From Actinocrinis sp035946395 (lineage in GTDB: Bacteria; Actinomycetota; Actinomycetes; Streptomycetales; Catenulisporaceae), in assembly GCF_035946395.1 (NCBI RefSeq), contig NZ_DASYZI010000051.1, positions 1-13,731 on the forward strand: 13,731 nucleotides of DNA, given 5' to 3'. A program made the position numbers and the translations under genes. Shown here in pieces: positions 5,601-12,067 of the stretch (within the stretch, counting starts at the first letter, position 1; each line of letters starts with the position of its first letter). The notes under the pieces are model-generated. The model was given only the letters and a program-made list of their open reading frames with translations. It made no database searches and had not been told where the DNA came from.

Positions 5601-6968
5601 ATGCAGAACGCCGACAAGCCGGGCCAGGTCTTCCGCGGAACGCCGGAGGCCGAGGAGGCGCGCCGAGTCCACGAGCGCGGCCTGCCGCCCCGGTCCGGCA
5701 AGGAGGCTGTCGAGATCATCTCAGCGCAGTGGCTGCGGGAACTGTGTATGCGCCACGGTGTCGACGACGTCGGTTTCGTCGAGGTCTCCCGGCCCGGACT
5801 CGGCCAGGAGGGCGAGAACGCCCGCTTCATGATGCCCGAAGCCAAGACCATGATCTCGCTGGTCCGCAAGATCAACAAGATGGCCACCCGCGTGCCCGCG
5901 CGCACGCCCGCGGACGTGACGTGGAAGCTGACGACCAACAAGCTCGACGAGATCGCCGCCGAACTGTGCTCCGAACTCGACCGTCACGGGATACGCGCCA
6001 ACTCCGCTCCCACGGGCTTCCCGCTGGAACTGGCGCCGTCGCCGGGCAAGGGATTCTGGCTGATCTCGCACAAGATCGTGGCCACCGAGGCCGGCATGGG
6101 CCACATGGGTGTGAACCGCAACGTGATCCACCCCGAGTTCGGCAACTTCATCCTGCTCGAAACGATCATCATCGACCGCGAGCTGGACGAGTACAACAAG
6201 CCGCTCGACTACAACCCCTGCTTCGACTGCAATCTGTGCGTCGCCGCCTGCCCCGTGAACGCCATCCACAAGGACGAAGACTTCGACTTCTTCGCCTGTA
6301 TGGGCCACAACTACCACGAATTCCCGCAGATGACCGCCGACTGGGTGGAAACGCTCACGGCGGAGGGCGGACCGGCTGCCTACCGGGCGAAGTTCCGCCG
6401 TGAGGAGACGATCGTCATCGCCCAGGGGCTGGAGTTCAACCCGACCTACCGGTCCGGCTATTGCGTGGCCGTGTGCCCGGCGGGCGACGAGCACATCGGC
6501 GACTATCTCGCGGACCCGGCGAAACACCGGCAGCAAACGCTGATGACGCTGCGCAAGTACCCCGAGCCGGTCTACGTGACCTCCGGCACACGTGCCGAGC
6601 AGCGCGCGCTGCGCAACCCGTACAAGTGGATCCGCTACATCGACTTCAAGCCCGACCTGTCCACGCCGGCGAACTTCGCCCTCGGGCTGCGGCACATGTT
6701 CAAGTCGCCGGGACCTGACGCGCCGCGCCGCGTGGTCTCCTTCCGCTTCCCCGACGGGACGGTCACCGCAGTCCTCGCCAAGGGGAAACTGTCCGCCACC
6801 ACCGAGCCGGCGCAGGAAGTCGCCGATGCCGTCGTGACGACCGAGTCGGTGAACTACATCACGATCCTGCACAAACACCTGAAGGAGCGCATGCGCCACG
6901 AGTCGGCGACCATCACGGTGGACGGCGACGCCGCGGCGTTCGAGCAGCTCATCGCCTGTCTGGACTGA
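5601..6968 (+). CDS. QueG/reductive-dehalogenase-like Fe-S protein with SCP2-like tail
   Basis: A 455-residue cytosolic protein without signal peptide. Residues about 150-190 (KIVATEAGMGHMGVNRNV, then a FILLETIIID-like stretch) resemble the cobalamin-binding part of epoxyqueuosine reductase (QueG) and reductive dehalogenases. C207-x2-C210-x2-C213-x3-C217-P is a complete [4Fe-4S] motif. The second set is reduced: C233, C288 and C292-P, with Ser285 where QueG has the first Cys of its C-x2-C-x3-CP. Residues 376-455 look like an SCP2-type domain (ITVDGDAAAFEQL). It is therefore not a standard QueG, and a redox role on an unknown, perhaps lipid-like, substrate is inferred. Reading from ATG 5601 is supported by a leaderless promoter. 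It is divergent from the lyase gene and stands alone on the plus strand. Whether it binds cobalamin is not shown by the sequence. Confidence 0.85.
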   Translation: MQNADKPGQVFRGTPEAEEARRVHERGLPPRSGKEAVEIISAQWLRELCMRHGVDDVGFVEVSRPGLGQEGENARFMMPEAKTMISLVRKINKMATRVPARTPADVTWKLTTNKLDEIAAELCSELDRHGIRANSAPTGFPLELAPSPGKGFWLISHKIVATEAGMGHMGVNRNVIHPEFGNFILLETIIIDRELDEYNKPLDYNPCFDCNLCVAACPVNAIHKDEDFDFFACMGHNYHEFPQMTADWVETLTAEGGPAAYRAKFRREETIVIAQGLEFNPTYRSGYCVAVCPAGDEHIGDYLADPAKHRQQTLMTLRKYPEPVYVTSGTRAEQRALRNPYKWIRYIDFKPDLSTPANFALGLRHMFKSPGPDAPRRVVSFRFPDGTVTAVLAKGKLSATTEPAQEVADAVVTTESVNYITILHKHLKERMRHESATITVDGDAAAFEQLIACLD

Positions 6969-7027
6969 GCTTCCGGCCGCAGACACAGCTGCGCCCGTCA
7001 TGGCTGCTGCGGAGCGGTTGAACGCAC

Positions 7028-7046
7028 CCGGGAACGCGACTCCCGG
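7028..7046 (+). terminator. hairpin downstream of the Fe-S gene
   Basis: CCGGGA (7028-7033) and TCCCGG (7041-7046) pair around a 7-base loop, about 60 bases after the stop at 6968. No T run follows. It is a plausible but weak terminator. Confidence 0.35.
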
Positions 7047-7086
7047 CTTCCGGCATTTCCAGGCGGCCACTTCCGGGTATTTCGCT

Positions 7087-7107
7087 CTGCCCTGACTTGC
7101 CGGGCAG
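7087..7107 (+). promoter_or_regulatory. hairpin directly before repeat copy 2
   Basis: CTGCCC (7087-7092) and GGGCAG (7102-7107) pair around a 9-base loop. The last G is the first base of repeat copy 2 and of its GTG codon. It may be a second terminator stem for the Fe-S gene or an RNA element that hides the GTG. Confidence 0.35.
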
Positions 7108-7135
7108 TGACGTACGTGTCGGATTTCCGCTGGAC
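7107..7135 (+). repeat. 29-bp dispersed repeat, copy 2
   Basis: Begins GTGACGTACGTGTCGG, 28 of 29 identical to copy 1 (5453-5425, minus strand). Its frame reads VTYVSDFRWTRGSALA. Weaker in-frame similarity to copy 1 continues for a further seven or so codons. It precedes the truncated alkA remnant but in a different reading frame. Confidence 0.85.
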
Positions 7136-7186
7136 TCGCGGGTCGGCCCTGGCTGAGGCTGGGAGCGTGTACGGAGATTTCGAACG

Positions 7187-7447
7187 GTGCGTGCGCGGGA
7201 GCGGCTCAGTGCGCTGCCTGGGTTCGGGCCTTGGACGGTGGAGATCATCGCGATGCGTGGGCTCGGCGATCCTGACGCGTTCGTGCCGGGTGACCTGGGC
7301 ATGCGGCTTGCTGCGCGCTCACTCGGGTTGCCGGGCAGCCCGGCGGCGCTGACCCGCCACGCCGCCGAGTGGCGGCCGTGGCGGGCCTACGCGGTGCAGT
7401 ACTTGTGGGCGGCCGGGGATCACGCAATCAACCGGCTGCCTACATAG
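7187..7447 (+). pseudogene. alkA: 5'-truncated DNA-3-methyladenine glycosylase (AlkA) remnant
   Basis: The 86 codons read from GTG 7187 match the C-terminal third of AlkA-type glycosylases. LPGFGPWTVEIIAMRG is the helix-hairpin-helix, D36 in FVPGDLGMR corresponds to the catalytic Asp, and EWRPWRAYAVQYLW is the usual C-terminus. The full enzyme has about 200 or more residues upstream, which are absent: a TGA lies in frame at 7154-7156 and no glycosylase-like sequence precedes it. It lacks the DNA-binding N-terminal fold and should not be an active base-excision enzyme. The intact C-terminus suggests a deletion that removed the front of the gene, possibly joined at repeat copy 2. It converges on the fadB gene; the 63 bases between (7448-7510) hold only short direct repeats (GCTGATGCCG twice, CTACATA twice). 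Confidence 0.75.
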
Positions 7448-7510
7448 CCGCATGGCTACATACGCGGCGGCGATCGTGTGAGTGCTGATGCCGACGCTGA
7501 TGCCGGTTGA

Positions 7511-9730
7511 TCAGAACGCTTCGTGCCTGGCGGCCTTCTCGCGCAGCAGGCGCGGCGGGCGGAAGCGCTCGCCGTACGTGTCGGCCAGGTAGTCGGCGCG
7601 TGCGGCGAACTCCTCGACGCCGTACGCGTTGACGAACTGGATCGCGCCGCCGGTCCACGGCGCGAAGCCGATGCCCAGGATCGAGCCCAGATTCGCGTCC
7701 CGGTTCGAGGTCAGCACGCTCTCCTCAAGGCAGCGGACGGTCTCCAGCGACTGGATGAACAGCAGCCGGTCGCGCACGTCCTGCTCGCTCACGCCTGCGT
7801 CAGGCCTCGTGTATCGCGTGACGAGGCCGGGCCACAGGTGCTTCGGCGCGTCCTGCGGGTACTCGTAGAAGCCCGCGCCGCCCGCCCTGCCGGGGCGGTC
7901 GAGTTCGTGCACGAACTCGTCGATGACGCGGAACGCCGGGTCGTTCTCCATCTCCTTGGCCATCGCCGCGGCCTCGGGGCGCTCGGCCAGGTCGGCGAGG
8001 GTCTGGTCGCGCACCTTGAGCGAGAGCGTCAGAGTCACCTCGTCGTGCACGGCCAGCGGCCCGACCGGCATCCCGGCCTTCTTCGCCACGTTCTCGATCA
8101 GCGCCGGGTGCACGCCCTCCGCCAGCAGCCTGACACCCTCGGTGATGAACGTGGCGAAGGTGCGCGAAGTGTAGAAGCCGCGCGAGTCGTTCACCACGAT
8201 CGGCGTCTTTCCGATCTGGAGGACGTAGTCGTAGGCGCGGGCGAGCGTCGCGTCGGAGGTCTTCGCGCCGCGGATGATCTCGACGAGCCTCATCTTCGGG
8301 ACCGGAGAGAAGAAGTGCAGGCCGATGAAGCGGTCCTGGCTGCGCACCGCCTCGGCCAGGCCGGTGATCGGCAGCGTCGAGGTGTTGGACGCGATCACGG
8401 CGTCCGGGAGCGCGGCGGCCTCGGCGGCGGCGTTCACCTCGTTCTTGAGCGAACGCTTCTCGAATACGGCCTCGATGACCAGATCGCAGCCTTCGAGGTC
8501 GGCGTAGTCGTCGGTGGTGGTGATGCGGCCCAGGGCCGCTCGCAGCTTCTCGGGCGTCAGGCGACCCTTTGCGACCTGGCCTTCGAGCTGCTTCGCGACC
8601 GCGGCCTTGCCGCGCCCGGCCGCCGCGATGTCGACGTCCTTGAGTACGACGTCGATCCCTGCGACCGCGGTGACCTGCGCGATGCCCGCGCCCATCATGC
8701 CCGCGCCGAGTACGCCGACCTTCGTGGTCCGATGCTTCTCGACGCCGGACGGCCGCGACGCCCCGGCCTTGATCTCGTTCATCTGGAAGAAGAACGTGCC
8801 GATCAGGTTCTTGGCGATCTGCCCGGTGGCCAGCTCGACGAAGTACCGGCCCTCGACCTGCAACGCGGTGTCGAAGTCCAGCAGCGCGCCCTCGACGGCG
8901 ACGGCCAGCGCCTTCTCCGGCGCGGGCATCGTGCCGTGCGTCTCCTTGCGCAGCACGGCCGGGGCGACCGCCAGCAGCGGGTACGAGGCCGGGTCGGACG
9001 GCTTCAGGTCTTTGACGCCGACCGCGCCGGGATTCCTGTCCCACGGCTGGATCGCGTCCGGGTTGGCCAGCACCCAGGCGCGCGCCTTGGCCGCCAGGTC
9101 GTCGAGGTCTGACGCGAGCTCGTCGGCCCAGCCGGCCTTGAGCGCCGCGGCGGGTCGCAGCTGCCTGCTCTCCATCAGCAGCGGCAGCGCCGCCTGCACG
9201 CCCATCATCCGCACCGTGCGCACGACGCCGCCCGCGCCCGGGATCAGGCCGAGCGTGACCTCGGGGAAGCCGAGCCGCACGTCGTCGCGGTCGAGCACGA
9301 CCCGGTGGTGGCAGGCCAGCGCGATCTCCAGGCCGCCGCCGAGCGCGCTGCCGTTGACCGCCGCGGCCACCGGACGGCCGAGCTTCTCCAGCCGGCGCAG
9401 GTGCGACTTGACCGCCTCCACGCTGCGGGCGAGTTCCGCGGCGTCGTCCTTGGTCACCCGCACCAGCTCACGAAGGTCGGCGCCCGCGAAGAAGGTCTTC
9501 TTCGCCGAGGTGACCACCACGCCGCGGATCGACTCGCGTTCGGCCTCCAGCCGCGTGACCGCCTCGCCGAGCGCCGCGCGGAAGCCGGTGTTCATCGTGT
9601 TGACGGGGCCTTCCTGGTCGATCGTCAGGGTGATGACGTCGTCGGCGTCCCGTTCCAGGCGGATGCCCGGGATGGGAGTGCCCTGAGAAGTAGCGGCACC
9701 CTGAGAATTAGCGTCCTGAGTCACGGTCAC
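7511..9730 (-). CDS. fadB: multifunctional enoyl-CoA hydratase / 3-hydroxyacyl-CoA dehydrogenase
   Basis: A 739-residue FadB-type enzyme catalysing hydration of trans-2-enoyl-CoA and NAD-dependent oxidation of the 3-hydroxyacyl-CoA in beta-oxidation. Residues about 20-210 are the crotonase domain, with both catalytic glutamates, E135 (GSALGGGLEIALA) and E157 (GFPEVTLG). The dinucleotide fold starts at about 338 with GVLGAGMMGAG. HFFSPVPKMRLVEII carries H472 and E484, the catalytic pair of the dehydrogenase. The C-terminal 3HCDH domains fill about 510-710. All key residues are present and the length is normal. GTG 9730 is chosen because it overlaps the fadA stop as GTGA; another GTG is at 9724. 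No strong ribosome site is seen, so translation is probably coupled to fadA. It is the last gene of the fadAB operon. Confidence 0.95.
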   Translation of the reverse strand: MTVTQDANSQGAATSQGTPIPGIRLERDADDVITLTIDQEGPVNTMNTGFRAALGEAVTRLEAERESIRGVVVTSAKKTFFAGADLRELVRVTKDDAAELARSVEAVKSHLRRLEKLGRPVAAAVNGSALGGGLEIALACHHRVVLDRDDVRLGFPEVTLGLIPGAGGVVRTVRMMGVQAALPLLMESRQLRPAAALKAGWADELASDLDDLAAKARAWVLANPDAIQPWDRNPGAVGVKDLKPSDPASYPLLAVAPAVLRKETHGTMPAPEKALAVAVEGALLDFDTALQVEGRYFVELATGQIAKNLIGTFFFQMNEIKAGASRPSGVEKHRTTKVGVLGAGMMGAGIAQVTAVAGIDVVLKDVDIAAAGRGKAAVAKQLEGQVAKGRLTPEKLRAALGRITTTDDYADLEGCDLVIEAVFEKRSLKNEVNAAAEAAALPDAVIASNTSTLPITGLAEAVRSQDRFIGLHFFSPVPKMRLVEIIRGAKTSDATLARAYDYVLQIGKTPIVVNDSRGFYTSRTFATFITEGVRLLAEGVHPALIENVAKKAGMPVGPLAVHDEVTLTLSLKVRDQTLADLAERPEAAAMAKEMENDPAFRVIDEFVHELDRPGRAGGAGFYEYPQDAPKHLWPGLVTRYTRPDAGVSEQDVRDRLLFIQSLETVRCLEESVLTSNRDANLGSILGIGFAPWTGGAIQFVNAYGVEEFAARADYLADTYGERFRPPRLLREKAARHEAF

Positions 9731-10929
9731 ACCCGTTCGATGATCGTCGCCACGCCCATGCCGCCGCCGACGCACAGCGTCGTCAGCCCCCGCCGCAGGT
9801 CGCGGCGCTCCAACTCGTCCAGCAGGGTGCCCACGAGGATCGCCCCGGTGGCGCCGAGCGGATGGCCAAGCGCGATGGCCCCGCCGTTGACGTTGACCCG
9901 CTCCTCGTCCACGCCGAGGTCACGGCAGAACTTCAGCACCACGGCCGCGAACGCCTCGTTGATCTCGAACAGGTCGATGTCGTCCACGGACAGCCCGGCC
10001 CGGTCCAGGGCCTTGCGCGCCGAGGGCCCGGGGCCGGTCAGCATGATGGTCGGCTCGGTGCCGACCGCGCCGAACGCCACGATCCGGGCACGCGGGCGCA
10101 GCCCGAGCCGACGCCCGGCCTCGGCACTGCCGATCAGCACCGCAGCCGCGCCGTCCACGATCTGCGACGAGTTGCCCGCGTGATGCACGTGCTCGATCCG
10201 CTCGACCTGCGGGTACCGGTCGATCGCCACCGAGTCGTAACCGAGCTGCCCGGGGAAGTCGAACGAGGGCTTGAGCGCGCCGAGCCCGGCGAGCGTCGTC
10301 TCCGGCCGGATCGTCTCGTCCGCTGCCAGCAGAACCGTGCCGTTCCGGTCCGCCACCTGGACTATCGAACGCTCGAAGTAGCCCTTGTCGCGCGCGTTCG
10401 CCGCCTTCTGCTGGCTGCGCACCGCGAAGCCGTCCACGTCCTCGCGGCTGAACCCCTCCAGCGTGGCGATCAGGTCGGCCGAGACGCCCTGCGGCACGAA
10501 GTTCACCGCGAGGCTGGTCTCCGGGTCGGCCATCCACGCCCCGCCGTCCGAGCCCATTGGCACCCGCGACATCGACTCGACACCGCCCGCGACCACGACG
10601 TCGTCGAACCCCGAGGCCACCTTCGCGGCGGCGATGTTCACCGCCTCAAGGCCGGAGGCGCAGAACCGGTTGAGCTGGGTGCCGGGCACGCCCTGGTCCC
10701 AGCCCGCGGCCAGCACCGCGATGCGGGCCAGGTCGGAGCCCTGCTCGCCGACCGGCGAGACGATCCCGAACACCACGTCGTCCACCGCGGCGGTGTCCAG
10801 GTTCGTGCGTTCGGCCAGGGCCCGCAGCAGGCCCGAGGCGAGGGAGACGGGTTTGACGCTGTGCAGCGACCCGCGCTTGCCCTTGCCGCGCGGTGTGCGT
10901 ACCGCGTCGAAGATCAGTGCATCGGTCAT
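9727..10929 (-). CDS. fadA: acetyl-CoA acyltransferase (3-ketoacyl-CoA thiolase)
   Basis: A 400-residue thiolase of normal length, cleaving 3-ketoacyl-CoA with CoA to acetyl-CoA and a shortened acyl-CoA. The acylated Cys is C90 in NRFCASGLEA. NEAF at 324-327, H356 in GGAIALGHPLGATGA and C386 in LCVGGGMG complete the active site. It is followed by fadB with a 4-base GTGA overlap, the standard order of actinomycete fadA-fadB pairs. The ATG at 10929 is preferred over GTG 10938, because TACCGT lies 7 bases before the ATG and overlaps that GTG. FadA and FadB would form the beta-oxidation complex; chain-length range cannot be read from the sequence. Confidence 0.96.
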   Translation of the reverse strand: MTDALIFDAVRTPRGKGKRGSLHSVKPVSLASGLLRALAERTNLDTAAVDDVVFGIVSPVGEQGSDLARIAVLAAGWDQGVPGTQLNRFCASGLEAVNIAAAKVASGFDDVVVAGGVESMSRVPMGSDGGAWMADPETSLAVNFVPQGVSADLIATLEGFSREDVDGFAVRSQQKAANARDKGYFERSIVQVADRNGTVLLAADETIRPETTLAGLGALKPSFDFPGQLGYDSVAIDRYPQVERIEHVHHAGNSSQIVDGAAAVLIGSAEAGRRLGLRPRARIVAFGAVGTEPTIMLTGPGPSARKALDRAGLSVDDIDLFEINEAFAAVVLKFCRDLGVDEERVNVNGGAIALGHPLGATGAILVGTLLDELERRDLRRGLTTLCVGGGMGVATIIERV

Positions 10930-10936
10930 ACCAGCC

Positions 10937-10965
10937 ACGGTAGGCGCGCGGGGCGGCGAAGTCTC
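10937..10965 (-). promoter_or_regulatory. leaderless promoter of fadAB
   Basis: Minus-strand TACCGT (10942-10937) is 7 bases before ATG 10929. GAGACT (10965-10960) lies 17 bases further up and keeps the GAC core of a -35. The gap to the upstream membrane-protein gene is 82 bases, so fadAB can be transcribed independently. Confidence 0.6.
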
Positions 10966-11011
10966 ATGACCTGCGCGCTCAGTGTTGCTGACCTTCCTGA
11001 CCGCGCCGAAC

Positions 11012-11806
11012 CTACTGCGTCTGCACGTCCCGGCGGCTGACGGCCAGGTAGGCCACGAAGCCGAGGATCGCGATCAGCCACGCCACCGTGACCGGACCGA
11101 GGCCCATGTTCAGCCCGCCGCGCGCGTGCGAGACCGCCATCCAGTCCGCGAACGAGGCGCCGAGCGGCCGGGTGATGATGTACGACAGCCAGAACGCCAT
11201 GACCGAGCCGAGCATGCGGCTGCGGTAGAGCAGCCCGGGGATCGCGAAGAAGACGGCGAACATGACCCCGGAGGAGAAGTAGCCGAGGCCCAGCGTCGTC
11301 GCGGTCAGGTCACCGGCCGCGGTGCCCAGCGCGAAGGTGGCCATCACCGTCATCCAGTAGAAGGCCTCGCGCCGCGGGGTGTGGATGCTGTGGATCGACA
11401 GCGTCTTCTCGCTGGTGTTCCAGAGCGCGAAGACCGTGAGCAGCACGACCAGGTAGAACGCCGTCGACACGCCGTAGGGGATGTGCAGGCCGACGTGCAG
11501 CACGTCGGCGGCCATCGTGCCGAACACGCTGACCATGGCCACGGCCGTCCAGTAGATCGACGCCTTGTACCGGGGCGCGCGGAACTGGACCCACAGCACG
11601 CCGGCCAGGACCAGCCCGGAGAGCCCGACCGCGGGCACCGGCCCGAAGGCGTGCGAGAGGAAGTCCGAGCAGGCTTCGCCCATGCCGGTGGTCAGCACCT
11701 TGGTGATCCAGAAGTAGACGGTCACTTCCGGGACCTTGCTCAGCGCGTGCCGGGCGTGCCGGGAAGCCGCGTGGCGGCCGGTCGAATCCAGTTGGCCAAT
11801 CGTCAC
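11012..11806 (-). CDS. COG4705-type integral membrane protein with fourfold repeat
   Basis: A 264-residue protein with about eight predicted membrane helices and a short basic N-terminal tail (residues 1-22). It resembles the uncharacterised membrane-anchored protein family COG4705 (KVPEVTVYFWITKVLTT at the start and TRPLGASFADW near the end). The motif W-x9-G-x4-D occurs four times with identical spacing: W33/D48, W86/D101, W151/D166 and W206/D221, each on every second helix. The protein thus looks built from four two-helix units, with one Asp each inside or at the edge of the membrane. A transport or ion-binding role is a guess. The GTG at 11806 has no ribosome site, but CATCAT 7 bases upstream fits a leaderless start, and an 18-bp palindrome lies just beyond. 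It is in the same direction as fadAB but apparently separate from it. Confidence 0.85.
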   Translation of the reverse strand: MTIGQLDSTGRHAASRHARHALSKVPEVTVYFWITKVLTTGMGEACSDFLSHAFGPVPAVGLSGLVLAGVLWVQFRAPRYKASIYWTAVAMVSVFGTMAADVLHVGLHIPYGVSTAFYLVVLLTVFALWNTSEKTLSIHSIHTPRREAFYWMTVMATFALGTAAGDLTATTLGLGYFSSGVMFAVFFAIPGLLYRSRMLGSVMAFWLSYIITRPLGASFADWMAVSHARGGLNMGLGPVTVAWLIAILGFVAYLAVSRRDVQTQ

Positions 11807-11813
11807 GCAGGAA

Positions 11814-11842
11814 ATGATGCCGGATCGGGCCGGACGGTTCCC
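11814..11842 (-). promoter_or_regulatory. possible leaderless promoter of the membrane-protein gene
   Basis: Minus-strand CATCAT (11819-11814) is 7 bases before GTG 11806; GGGAAC (11842-11837) lies 17 bases further up and resembles an ECF-sigma -35 more than TTGACA. The -35 is inside the palindrome at 11835-11852. Confidence 0.4.
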
Positions 11843-11852
11843 GCGGGAACCG
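11835..11852. promoter_or_regulatory. 18-bp perfect palindrome, probable operator
   Basis: CGGTTCCCGCGGGAACCG is self-complementary over all 18 bases and lies 29 bases upstream of the membrane-protein start, over the presumed -35. A dimeric regulator bound here would control that gene. The regulator is not identified. Confidence 0.6.
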
Positions 11853-12043
11853 CCGAGCCCGAGCCCGCGCCCGCCCTAACTGGCGCCGTGGCCGAGCCAG
11901 CCTTCACTCCTCTCGTCGCCCATGACGACATCTGGCTGCGTTGCGGGGACGCCCACGCACAACCGGCGGTTTCCAGGGATCGTGGCAACACCCCAGTGCG
12001 AGGGCGTCCCCCTGCTACCTGCCGCCATGGCGCGCCTCGCTTG

Positions 12044-12056
12044 CGGCCGAAGGCCG
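12044..12056 (-). terminator. small hairpin after the AraC gene
   Basis: CGGCC-GAA-GGCCG, five pairs with a 3-base loop, starts 11 bases past the AraC stop on the minus strand. No T run. The rest of the gap 11853-12067 shows no gene. Confidence 0.3.
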
Positions 12057-12067
12057 TCTGCCACGGC

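Noticed and set aside
5721..7070. Minus-strand 449-codon frame opposite the Fe-S protein
   Set aside because: His/Val/Gly-rich antisense translation without recognisable domains; the plus-strand Fe-S protein is certain.
7107..7352. 81-codon frame starting in repeat copy 2
   Set aside because: Beyond the first 16 or so codons it is only an out-of-frame reading of the alkA remnant, so it is not a complete gene.
7523..9112. Long plus-strand open frame opposite fadB
   Set aside because: Shadow of fadB: no motifs, composition typical of antisense, while fadB has all catalytic residues.
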